From Sulfuritalea sp. (GTDB lineage: Bacteria > Pseudomonadota > Gammaproteobacteria > Burkholderiales > Rhodocyclaceae): a DNA stretch of 7,226 nucleotides. The notes below the pieces were generated by a model. That model worked only from the letters and a program-made list of their open reading frames with translations. It did no database searches and was not told the origin of the DNA. The stretch lies in NCBI GenBank assembly GCA_026399445.1, contig JAPLRA010000183.1, positions 643 to 7,868 on the forward strand, in the 5' to 3' direction. Each line of letters opens with the position of its first letter. Positions within the stretch are counted from its first letter, which is position 1. Made by a program: the position numbers and the translations under genes. Below are positions 1-5,153 of this stretch, in pieces.

Positions 1-626
1 GAAAACGGCCACGGCTCGGACCGCTACGGCAAGGGTGGGGAAGACCTGGAAATGCGCATGCCGGTGGGCACCGTGATCACCGACAACGAAACCGGTGAAT
101 TGATTGCCGACCTCGATACCGACGGCAAGCGCTGGCTGATCGCCAAGGGCGGCATCGGCGGCTTGGGCAATTCGCACTTCAAATCGAGCACCAACCGGGC
201 GCCGCGCCAGAACACGCCCGGGCAGGAAGGCGAAAAGCGCGCACTGAAACTGGAACTCAAGGTGCTGGCCGACATCGGCCTGCTCGGCCTGCCCAATGCC
301 GGCAAATCCACCTTCATCCGCGCCGTTTCCGCGGCGAAACCCAAGGTGGCCGACTATCCCTTCACCACCCTGCACCCGAACCTGGGCGTGGTACGCGTCG
401 ACGACAACCGCAGCTTCGTCATCGCCGACATTCCCGGCCTGATCGAAGGCGCGATCTGGTGCCGGAAGATGAACGCGAAGCACGCGTCGCCGCGCTGGTG
501 AAGAGCTACAAGCCGAAGAAGCATTTCGTCATTTCAGCCATTTCGGGCAACGGCTGCCGCGAGGTCACGTTTGCCGTAATGGACTATCTTGAGCAGCATC
601 GAAAACATGAGACGGCGGATAGCTGA
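1..626 (+). pseudogene. obgE: Obg/CgtA GTPase, 5'-partial and broken by an out-of-frame internal deletion
   Basis: Obg is an essential ribosome-associated GTPase of 50S assembly and stress control. From base 1, frame 1 reads the end of the Obg glycine-rich domain (RGENGHGSDRYGKGGEDL-like start, GGIGGLGNSHFKSSTNRAPR), then the G domain: P-loop GLPNAGKST (about 287-313), switch I YPFTTLHPNLGVV, and G3 DIPGLIEGA ending near 453. There the sequence jumps. Frame 1 runs into unrelated residues and stops at 499-501, while frame 3 from 453 resumes the Obg C-terminal part: DLVPEDEREARVAAL, G5-like ISAISGNGCRE, VMDYLEQH, stop 624-626. By comparison with ordinary Obg proteins about 60-70 residues are missing, including the G4 NKxD guanine-specificity motif, and the lost length is 1 modulo 3. 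The product cannot be a working GTPase. Because obg is normally essential, an assembly misjoin or a second copy elsewhere is as likely as a real pseudogene. Identification is firm; the cause of the break is not known. Confidence 0.88.
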
Positions 627-1722
627 AGCGCGGCGCATCGTCGTCAAGGTGGGCAGCGCGCTGGTCACCAACAACGGTCAAGGCCTGGACCACGCCTTCA
701 TCGCCGAATGCGCACGCCAGATCGCGGCCCTGCATGCCGACGGACGGCAGGTGCTGCTGGTGTCTTCCGGCGCGATTGCGGCGGGCATGCAGCGCCTGGG
801 CTGGACCGTCCGCCCTCACGCCATGCACGACCTGCAGGCGGCTGCGGCCGTAGGCCAGATGGGTCTGGCGCAGGCCTACGAGAGCACCTTCCTCAGCCAC
901 GGCCTGAAAGCCGCGCAGATCCTGCTGACCCACGAAGACCTGGCCGACCGCACGCGTTACCTCAACGCCCGCTCGACCCTGCAAACCCTGCTCGATCTTG
1001 CCGTAGTGCCGATCATCAACGAGAACGACACGGTGGTCACCGACGAAATCAAGTTCGGCGATAACGACACGCTGGGGGCGCTGGTGGCCAACCTCGTCGA
1101 AGCCGAAGCCCTGATCATCCTCACCGACCAGAAGGGCCTCTACAGCGCCGATCCGCGTCTCGATCCCGCGGCCACCCTGATCGCCGAAGGACGCGCCGAC
1201 GACCGCCGCTTCGAAGCCATGGCCGGCGGCGCCGGTTCCGGCATCAGCAAAGGCGGCATGATCACCAAGGTTCGCGCTGCCCGACGCGCTGCCAAGAGCG
1301 GCGCGCATACCCTGATCGTCAGCGGCCGCGAGCCGGATTCCCTGCTGGCCGCTGCGCGCGGCGAAGCCATCGGCACCCTACTCTACGCAGTGGAGTCACC
1401 GCTGGCCGCGCGCAAGCAATGGCTGGCCGATCATCTACAACTGGCCGGCGCACTGACGCTCGATGCCGGCGCGCAAGCTGCGCTGGCCGGGGGCCGCAGC
1501 CTTCTGTCGGTGGGCGTGGTGCGGGTAGAGGGTGACTTCGAGCGTGGCGCAGCGGTCGCCTGCCGTGCGCCCGATGGCCGCGAGATCGCCCGCGGTTTGA
1601 TCAACTATTCAAGTTCCGAAGCACGCCGCATAGCGGGCCACGGCACGCAGGACATCGAAGCCCTGCTCGGCTACATCGATAGCGCGGAGCTGATTCATCG
1701 GGATAATCTGGTCCTGCTCTGA
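607..1722 (+). CDS. proB: Glutamate 5-kinase (proline biosynthesis)
   Basis: ProB phosphorylates L-glutamate with ATP to gamma-glutamyl phosphate, the first and feedback-controlled step of cytoplasmic proline synthesis. The 371-residue product has the full family layout. The amino-acid kinase domain shows KVGS at 14-17, SSGAIAAG at 53-60, LNAR at 119-122, PIINENDTV at 135-143, FGDNDTLGALVA at 150-161, LTDQKGLYSADPR at 172-184 and GSGISKGGMITK at 210-221. A C-terminal PUA domain (about 275-355) follows, with RGLINYSS and RRIAGH. The length matches the usual ~370 residues. I chose ATG 607; a TTG at 589 (18 bases upstream, same frame) is possible, and no clear Shine-Dalgarno separates them. The start lies inside the obgE tail (20-base overlap with stop 624-626), so translation is probably coupled to obgE, an order usual in betaproteobacteria. 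No terminator is evident after the stop. Confidence 0.96.
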   Translation: MRRRIAEARRIVVKVGSALVTNNGQGLDHAFIAECARQIAALHADGRQVLLVSSGAIAAGMQRLGWTVRPHAMHDLQAAAAVGQMGLAQAYESTFLSHGLKAAQILLTHEDLADRTRYLNARSTLQTLLDLAVVPIINENDTVVTDEIKFGDNDTLGALVANLVEAEALIILTDQKGLYSADPRLDPAATLIAEGRADDRRFEAMAGGAGSGISKGGMITKVRAARRAAKSGAHTLIVSGREPDSLLAAARGEAIGTLLYAVESPLAARKQWLADHLQLAGALTLDAGAQAALAGGRSLLSVGVVRVEGDFERGAAVACRAPDGREIARGLINYSSSEARRIAGHGTQDIEALLGYIDSAELIHRDNLVLL

Positions 1723-1769
1723 GAGCGGCTTAGCCGTCGAGGAACCTGGTCTGGCCATTGGCAAGGCTG

Positions 1770-2180
1770 TCACGTCAGAACTTTTACGTTCAGCCCGGCG
1801 ACCCGCCTGAAAGTACCATCGCCGGTCAGAAAGAGGTGGTCCCCACCCAGTTGGAGACACGATGCTGCCTGCAGCGCGTCGGGAGTCTTCAAGCCCGTCT
1901 GAACCCGGATTGCCGCCGCCAGTTCGACCACATCCCTGGTTAGTTCGACCCAGACCAGATCAGAACGGGCAAAGAAGGCATCGAATGCCATCAGCGTGGC
2001 GTTGTCGTTGCCCCTCATTGGCCCGACCCGGCATTCCAGCCAGGACAGGCGACTTGCAGCAGCACCCAGTTCAGGATGCTTCTTCACAGCCGCGATGAGT
2101 TCCTTGCGTACCTTGGTCGCGAACGGCTCCGCGCCTTCGATCAGGTAGATCAGGGCGCTGGCGTCAAAGAAGACGATCAC
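1770..2180 (-). CDS. vapC: TA1 toxin: VapC-like PIN-domain ribonuclease
   Basis: This 136-residue protein is a PIN-domain toxin, a Mg2+-dependent RNase that VapC-type systems use to block translation. Visible PIN signatures are VIVFFDASALIYLIEG at the N-terminus with acidic D6, SWLECRVGP with E49, TPDALQAA with D101, and LTGDGTF with D121, so all four metal-binding acidic positions are present. I chose the GTG at 2178-2180 because it overlaps the antitoxin stop as GTGA and puts the hydrophobic strand and first Asp at the usual distance from the start. A longer frame with an Arg-rich N-terminal extension exists but lies wholly within the antitoxin gene. It is co-transcribed with the antitoxin and its expression is probably coupled. 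It is not closely similar to the other PIN toxins in the island. Its RNA target is unknown. Confidence 0.9.
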   Translation of the reverse strand: MIVFFDASALIYLIEGAEPFATKVRKELIAAVKKHPELGAAASRLSWLECRVGPMRGNDNATLMAFDAFFARSDLVWVELTRDVVELAAAIRVQTGLKTPDALQAASCLQLGGDHLFLTGDGTFRRVAGLNVKVLT

Positions 2181-2443
2181 CAGTCGCGCTCTGCGTTCAG
2201 GGCGGCGTCGATCTGCGCCTTGCTGCGCTTTCCGGCGATGTGCTGATTCAGCAGCCACTGCACAGCACTCATGCCGCCAAGAGTGGAAACCCGGCCATGC
2301 GCCAGTTTCTGATAGTCCGCTTCGCTCAGCACCACCGCCGCTGGCTTGTTGCGTTTGACGATATGCACTGGCCCGCTGCGCAAACCATCCTCAATAGCCG
2401 CCATGCCCCGACGCTTGAGTTCCGATACCGTAAGAGTGTTCAT
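2177..2443 (-). CDS. TA1 antitoxin: Phd/YefM-like prevent-host-death protein
   Basis: This 88-residue protein precedes the PIN toxin. Residues 1-50 fit the Phd/YefM fold: MNTLTVSELKRRGMAAIEDG, then the signature strand-turn VHIVKRNKPAAVVLSEADYQKL. This N-terminal part normally dimerises and binds the operator. The C-terminal part (about 52-88: GGMSAVQWLLNQ, then a Lys/Arg-rich stretch ending in NAERDW) would wrap the toxin active site. I chose ATG 2443 over an upstream in-frame start at 2521 because family similarity begins here and an AGG-containing ribosome site lies just upstream. The stop overlaps the toxin start (GTGA), the classic antitoxin-first layout. It is probably autoregulatory through the tandem repeat at 2475-2496. 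Family assignment is from motif recognition only. Confidence 0.88.
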   Translation of the reverse strand: MNTLTVSELKRRGMAAIEDGLRSGPVHIVKRNKPAAVVLSEADYQKLAHGRVSTLGGMSAVQWLLNQHIAGKRSKAQIDAALNAERDW

Positions 2444-2474
2444 ATCAGTACCTATTAGCAAGTCAACAGCACTA

Positions 2475-2496
2475 ATTATAGTACGATTATGATACG
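2475..2496 (-). promoter_or_regulatory. TA1 promoter/operator with 11-bp tandem repeat
   Basis: Two adjacent 11-base units, ATTATAGTACG (2475-2485) and ATTATGATACG (2486-2496), match at 9 of 11 positions. On the minus strand, towards TA1, they read CGTATCATAAT and CGTACTATAAT. The second ends in a consensus TATAAT -10 box. No convincing -35 hexamer sits 17 bases upstream. A tandem site over the -10 box is what an autoregulating Phd/VapB-type antitoxin would bind. The promoter role is inferred from position, about 30 bases before the antitoxin ATG. Confidence 0.5.
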
Positions 2497-2556
2497 TGGC
2501 CGTTCCTGACCAAAACCGCAAAGCCGCGGACAGACCAAGGTTCCAGGCCGCGCTTG

Positions 2557-2976
2557 CTACTGTTCCGCATTGAGTGTTTTCATATGGCCCGCCTTGCCAT
2601 AGTCAAGCAACAACCCATCCGCAGTGATCAGCGTTGCCCCCAAATGCCGGGCTGTGGCCGCAATCATATGATCGGCGGGATCTGAATGAATAATGCCGGG
2701 TAGGCGCGTGCTGGTAACTGCCACCTCCGGAGAGATGGGCTCCAAACGGAGACCCGGCAAGGACAAAGCAGTTTTCACCCATTCGCCGACATCGCGATCA
2801 AGTACCAGTCGTCCCTTGCTGACCAGCATGGCGACCTCCCAAGGGGAAATGGCCGATACCAGCACGGCTTCTTCGGCCATTGATCGCTGGATGGCCTTTC
2901 TCGCTTTGGCGCCGAGTCGCGCGCTGCCATTGAGCAGCCATATCCAGGCCTGGGTGTCCAGCAAAACCAAGCTCAC
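2557..2976 (-). CDS. vapC: TA2 toxin: PIN-domain protein, VapC family
   Basis: This 139-residue PIN protein belongs to the subgroup beginning LLDTHAWIW. It reads SLVLLDTQAWIWLLNG at the N-terminus (D7), VSAISPWEVAMLVSKGRL (E47), HSDPADHMIAATARHLGATLITADG (D99, D102, D120) and a short tail. All expected acidic residues are present, so it is probably a functional RNase toxin. Residue 9 is Gln where the family usually has His; the truncated paralogue at 5678-5929 has His. I chose GTG 2976, which overlaps the antitoxin stop as GTGA; an ATG at 2991 would add five residues. The first 75 residues match the TA5 toxin remnant at 66 of 75 positions. It is transcribed with the antitoxin at 2973-3200. 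Confidence 0.9.
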   Translation of the reverse strand: MSLVLLDTQAWIWLLNGSARLGAKARKAIQRSMAEEAVLVSAISPWEVAMLVSKGRLVLDRDVGEWVKTALSLPGLRLEPISPEVAVTSTRLPGIIHSDPADHMIAATARHLGATLITADGLLLDYGKAGHMKTLNAEQ

Positions 2977-3200
2977 TTGGCCGCTTCCCATTCAGCATCG
3001 ACGGGGTTGATGATATCCGACTCGTCCACAACACTCCCCGCCAAGGCCCCGAATAACTGGATGTCTGGCGGCATGGGCACCAACCTGGCAATAGGTTTCC
3101 CGCGCTTGGTTATGACCAGCGGCTCACGATGCTCCGCGACATCGTTGAGCAGTTGCAGACACTTTGCTTTGAAATCGCCCGCACCAATAGTTGCTTCCAT
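2973..3200 (-). CDS. TA2 antitoxin: Phd/YefM family
   Basis: This 75-residue protein begins MEATIGAGDFKAKCLQLLNDV and carries the Phd/YefM core REPLVITKRGKPIARLVP at about 25-42, followed by the toxin-binding tail (LFGALAGSVVDESDI, ending EWEAAK). The start is fixed by a strong ribosome site, GGAGGT, six bases before the ATG (3207-3212 on the plus strand). It is 62 of 75 residues identical to the TA5 antitoxin (5926-6153). Nine of the 13 differences lie in residues 58-75, the part expected to contact the toxin. Its stop overlaps the toxin start. It probably represses its own operon through the repeated CCATGGTCA-type site just upstream. Confidence 0.9.
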   Translation of the reverse strand: MEATIGAGDFKAKCLQLLNDVAEHREPLVITKRGKPIARLVPMPPDIQLFGALAGSVVDESDIINPVDAEWEAAK

Positions 3201-3206
3201 CACAAT

Positions 3207-3239
3207 ACCTCCATGGTCACTACCTATGGTCTTATTATA
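3207..3239 (-). promoter_or_regulatory. TA2 promoter, 13-bp-spaced operator iterons and Shine-Dalgarno
   Basis: On the minus strand a perfect TATAAT (3239-3234) is followed by two related 9-mers, seen on the plus strand as CTATGGTCT (3224-3232) and CCATGGTCA (3211-3219), set 13 bases apart. The ribosome site GGAGGT (3212-3207) and ATG 3200 come next. The same arrangement with two exact copies is found before the TA5 antitoxin, which supports functional conservation. No good -35 box is visible. The operator role is inferred. Confidence 0.5.
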
Positions 3240-3242
3240 GCG

Positions 3243-3264
3243 CACCAAAAAAAGCCACCCCGAA
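3243..3264. repeat. Half of a terminator hairpin, shared with the porin terminator region
   Basis: The stretch CACC, a run of seven A, then GCCACCCCGAA matches 6225-6247 apart from two fewer A. At 6225-6257 it forms the T-tract and one arm of the porin terminator. Here the similarity ends inside the hairpin loop, and the second arm is missing. It marks the upstream boundary of the TA2/TA5 duplication, broken 11 bases before the RAYT unit begins. Confidence 0.65.
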
Positions 3265-3288
3265 TATAGAAGGGAAAAGGGGCCAGGC

Positions 3289-4020
3289 TCAGATTTCTAG
3301 CGGAAGTTGCTGCTTCTCCACCACTAACGTCGCAGCCTGCTTTCGTGGTCGGCCACGCAGCTTGACTTCGCGCCGCTGCCCCGTCGCCCGTTCGATGCTG
3401 GCGAGGAATCGCGAATCGCCCAGCGGTTGCCCCTGATCCAAGGCTATGCGGATATCACTGATCGCATCGGCGTCCAGTTCCGGCCGGAACAGGGCGCGAT
3501 AGGCGGCCAAGCGCAGCGCCTCGGTGCCGCCCAGCGCGGAATACACCGGATGGGGTGTAAGCAGAGGGTCAGTCTGCCCCAGCCCGTTTGCCCGATAGCT
3601 GCTCCAGCGGTAGTGGGCGGGGTCATCCACCATCGCGGCGCGCACCGGGTTGAGTTCGATGTAACGCTGGCACAGCAACAGATAGTTATCTTCCTGGACC
3701 AGCGACGACTTGTAGCGACTGTCCCACAATGTGCCGGTGCGACGATAGGTCTTGTTGATGTACTGCACGTAGCGTCGGCCCAGCGATATGACCAACTGGG
3801 AAACGGCTTCGGGGGCGGGCGGCGTCAGCAGCAGATGTACATGATTGGTCATCTGCACATAGGCATGCAGCGCGCAAGCACTGGCCGTGAGGGCTTCGCC
3901 CAGCCAGTGGCGATACGTGTGATAGTCGTCCTCCGCAAAGAAACAAGCTTCGCGGTTGTGGCCGCGCTGGACGATATGCAATGGAAGTCCGGCAAGATGG
4001 ACGCGAGGGCGACGGGGCAT
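3289..4020 (-). CDS. REP-associated tyrosine transposase (RAYT, IS200-like Y1 family)
   Basis: This 243-residue protein is a Y1 HUH-type single-strand DNA transposase of the RAYT group. It begins MPRRPRVHLAGLPLHIVQRG with the NREACFFAEDDY continuation typical of the family. The metal-binding HUH motif is NHVHLLL (H60, H62). RRTGTLWDSRYKS lies at 93-105, and RYIELNPVRA at 119-128 carries Y120, the likely nucleophile by comparison with the E. coli RAYT. The tail has RGRPRK at 222-227, an AT-hook-like motif that may bind DNA outside the catalytic core. The start matches the family and the length is complete. No strong Shine-Dalgarno is visible. RAYTs recognise and cut REP hairpins; REP copy A lies directly upstream and two more copies lie within 1.7 kb. 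It appears intact and is probably a vertically kept or recently arrived REP mobiliser. Confidence 0.93.
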   Translation of the reverse strand: MPRRPRVHLAGLPLHIVQRGHNREACFFAEDDYHTYRHWLGEALTASACALHAYVQMTNHVHLLLTPPAPEAVSQLVISLGRRYVQYINKTYRRTGTLWDSRYKSSLVQEDNYLLLCQRYIELNPVRAAMVDDPAHYRWSSYRANGLGQTDPLLTPHPVYSALGGTEALRLAAYRALFRPELDADAISDIRIALDQGQPLGDSRFLASIERATGQRREVKLRGRPRKQAATLVVEKQQLPLEI

Positions 4021-4033
4021 GAGCGGGAGTCTA

Positions 4034-4053
4034 GCGAATTAACCGAGCTTCGC
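4034..4053 (-). repeat. Degenerate inverted REP fragment before the RAYT start
   Basis: CGAATTAAC (4035-4043) and TTCGC (4049-4053) reproduce the reverse complement of the REP segment GCGAAGTTAATTCG with five extra bases between. The segment keeps a GCGAA/TTCGC stem. With REP copy A in the opposite orientation it would make a head-to-head pair, as in BIMEs. The match is short, so this is tentative. Confidence 0.35.
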
Positions 4054-4092
4054 CCAAAGGATGGGGGAGGTTCTTTGCTTCTACCTGCACCC

Positions 4093-4161
4093 TGTCGCCG
4101 TGTCGCCAGCGCCGACTTTCGGCAGTCGCGCGAAGTTAATTCGAGCCTGGCCCCTTTAATT
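4093..4161 (+). repeat. REP-like repeat, copy A
   Basis: This ~69-bp repeat occurs three times in direct orientation in the window. It opens with a near-tandem octamer (TGTCGCC then GTGTCGCC). Next comes a small hairpin, GCCGA-CTT-TCGGC (4111-4123), or alternatively CGACT/AGTCG (4113-4128). CGAA-GTTAA-TTCG (4131-4143) follows, and it ends GAGCCTGGCCCCTTTAATT. Small imperfect stem-loops and location beside a RAYT gene are the marks of REP sequences. This copy lies between the RAYT start and the TA3 promoter. Confidence 0.8.
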
Positions 4162-4192
4162 TCTGCTGATCGCTGGACAAGGCTTCAGCAGC

Positions 4193-4233
4193 TTGACACT
4201 GCACGCGAATAAAGATATATTAATTATATCTTT
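4193..4233 (+). promoter_or_regulatory. TA3 sigma70 promoter overlapped by a 23-bp palindromic operator
   Basis: TTGACA (4193-4198), a 17-base spacer and TATATT (4216-4221) make a near-consensus sigma70 promoter about 30 bases before the TA3 antitoxin ATG. A perfect inverted repeat, AAAGATATA and TATATCTTT (4211-4219 and 4225-4233) with a 5-base centre, covers the -10 box and the likely start site. A repressor bound here would block polymerase, so it is a strong candidate for the antitoxin's autoregulatory operator. The AT-rich segment stands out against its GC-rich neighbours. Confidence 0.75.
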
Positions 4234-4250
4234 TACATTTTGGGGCCATC

Positions 4251-4526
4251 ATGACGACCACAGCAAAACCAGATCAGCTATTACTCCGCTTCCGAACAAC
4301 GGACACGCAGAATGGCATCAGCCGTTCAACCGTGGAAAAGCTGGCCGAATATCTCGGCTTCACAGGAGAAACGCAAGTGATCCATTATGCGTTGCGCAAA
4401 CTGGCGAAAGAAGTGCTGCCGGCCTATGAACCCGACGATGGCGAACTGACGCGGGCACAGTTGGCCGCAATTCGTAAAGCGATACCCCAGGGCTGTGCAA
4501 CGTCGGTCAAATCGAGCTTGTTCTGA
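4251..4526 (+). CDS. TA3 putative antitoxin, small DNA-binding-like protein
   Basis: I do not recognise a named family with certainty. The 91-residue protein has a short strand-like segment (QLLLRFR, 9-15), then two probable helices, ISRSTVEKLAEYLGF and ETQVIHYALRKLAKEV. This pattern resembles ribbon-helix-helix antitoxins. A linker LPAYEPDDGELTRAQLAAIRKAIPQG and a tail ending VKSSLF follow and could bind the toxin. It sits three bases before a PemK/MazF-like toxin gene in the same orientation, behind a promoter covered by a 23-bp palindrome. Antitoxin function is inferred from size, order and operator. ATG 4251 is preceded by a GGGG-containing weak ribosome site; a frame starting at 4193 on the same strand is a shadow. 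Confidence 0.8.
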   Translation: MTTTAKPDQLLLRFRTTDTQNGISRSTVEKLAEYLGFTGETQVIHYALRKLAKEVLPAYEPDDGELTRAQLAAIRKAIPQGCATSVKSSLF

Positions 4527-4529
4527 GGC

Positions 4530-4946
4530 ATGGCGAAACACTGGTGGCCGACTCCGGAAGCTGGCGAAATCGTTTGGTGTAACTTTCCGGAAAATTTTGG
4601 AATCGAGCCGGGGCCGAAGCCTCGGCCCGCGTTGGTCGTTAAGGTGTTTGACGACCACACACCCCATTTCACTGTATTGGTTGCCTACGGCACCAGTCAA
4701 AAAACCGACCAACTCCGCTCCGGAGAATTCCTCATCGCCGACTGCGAGACAGCAGCCTACCAACTCGCCGGCTTAAGCTACTCGACCAAATTCAGCTTCC
4801 ATAAAACGGTCGAACTGCCTTACAGCAGCGAATGGTTCAAGGTGCCACCTGGTGCACCAAACGGCCAAACGCCAAAGCTTGGTGTGCTTCATCCCAGTTT
4901 GATGCAACGTGCGCACGCCGCTTGGGACGCGGTTCAATCAAGGTAA
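4530..4946 (+). CDS. TA3 toxin: PemK/MazF-like endoribonuclease
   Basis: This 138-residue protein has the N-terminal signature of the PemK/MazF/CcdB SH3-like barrel. GEIVWCNFPE (12-21) corresponds to the family's GDIVWVDF, and PKPRPALVVKV (29-39) to its RPALV strand. MazF-type toxins cleave mRNA or other RNA at short motifs. The middle (FTVLVAYGTSQKTDQLRSGEFLI) and the C-terminal part are longer and more divergent than MazF (about 110 residues), so the catalytic residues cannot be placed with confidence. It follows its putative antitoxin by three bases and shares that promoter. It converges on the DUF2283 gene, with REP copy B between them. The family is likely; the substrate is unknown. Confidence 0.8.
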   Translation: MAKHWWPTPEAGEIVWCNFPENFGIEPGPKPRPALVVKVFDDHTPHFTVLVAYGTSQKTDQLRSGEFLIADCETAAYQLAGLSYSTKFSFHKTVELPYSSEWFKVPPGAPNGQTPKLGVLHPSLMQRAHAAWDAVQSR

Positions 4947-5076
4947 GGATTTCGGGCGACCGCCAAAGGCAAATGAAAAAAGTCGGCGATGGCGGGACGG
5001 CGTGGCATGGGAGGCTCCAAGAGAGGAAGAAGGAGCAAAGACTGACAGAAAACCGTGGTCTGTCCCCTATTATTCC
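4947..5076. other. Intergenic segment with a short dyad
   Basis: There is no convincing gene here. The only structure I see is GACAGA (5044-5049) and TCTGTC (5059-5064) around a 9-base centre containing ACCGTGG, followed by CCCC rather than a T-run, so it is not a standard terminator. Similar sequence around AACCGTGGTCTGTCCCC is familiar to me from ends of other RAYT/REP-type repeats in proteobacteria, but I cannot confirm this here. Confidence 0.3.
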
Positions 5077-5153
5077 CAAGGGTCGTGTCGCCGTGTCGCC
5101 AGCACCGACTTTCGGCAGTCGTGCGAAGTTAATTCGACCCAGGTCCCTTGATT
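5077..5153 (+). repeat. REP-like repeat, copy B
   Basis: This second copy matches copy C from CAAGG through the final GATT with few changes (one T fewer near the end, CCCAGGT in place of CCTGGCC). It has the exact tandem octamer GTGTCGCC twice, CCGA-CTT-TCGG (5105-5115) and CGAA-GTTAA-TTCG. It lies between the converging TA3 and DUF2283 genes. Its last two bases form part of the DUF2283 stop codon (TAA, 5154-5152). Confidence 0.8.

Larger units (their letters stand above)
3276..4157 (-). mobile_element. RAYT unit bounded by 15-bp perfect inverted repeats
   Basis: AAAGGGGCCAGGCTC at 3276-3290 is the exact reverse complement of GAGCCTGGCCCCTTT at 4143-4157. The 882-bp interval holds one gene, a REP-associated tyrosine transposase, and most of REP copy A. 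The left repeat overlaps the transposase stop codon (TGA at 3291-3289). The right repeat is the 3' end of REP copy A. I see no flanking target duplication, as expected for HUH single-strand transposases. The precise mobile limits are inferred; RAYTs are usually domesticated, mobilising REPs rather than whole elements. Confidence 0.6.

Noticed and set aside
565..1308. 247-residue open frame on the minus strand opposite proB
   Set aside because: It is antisense to a clearly recognised proB, shows no family motif, and is explained by GC-rich codon bias.
1722..1740. CGGC-TTA-GCCG hairpin after proB as a terminator
   Set aside because: The stem is only 4 bp and no T-run follows.
3427..4212. 261-residue open frame on the plus strand opposite the RAYT gene
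   Set aside because: It is antisense to a motif-complete RAYT, runs through REP copy A and has no recognisable domain.
4326..4763. 145-residue minus-strand frame across TA3
   Set aside because: It spans both TA3 genes in antisense, has no motif, and the plus strand has promoter, operator and coupled genes.
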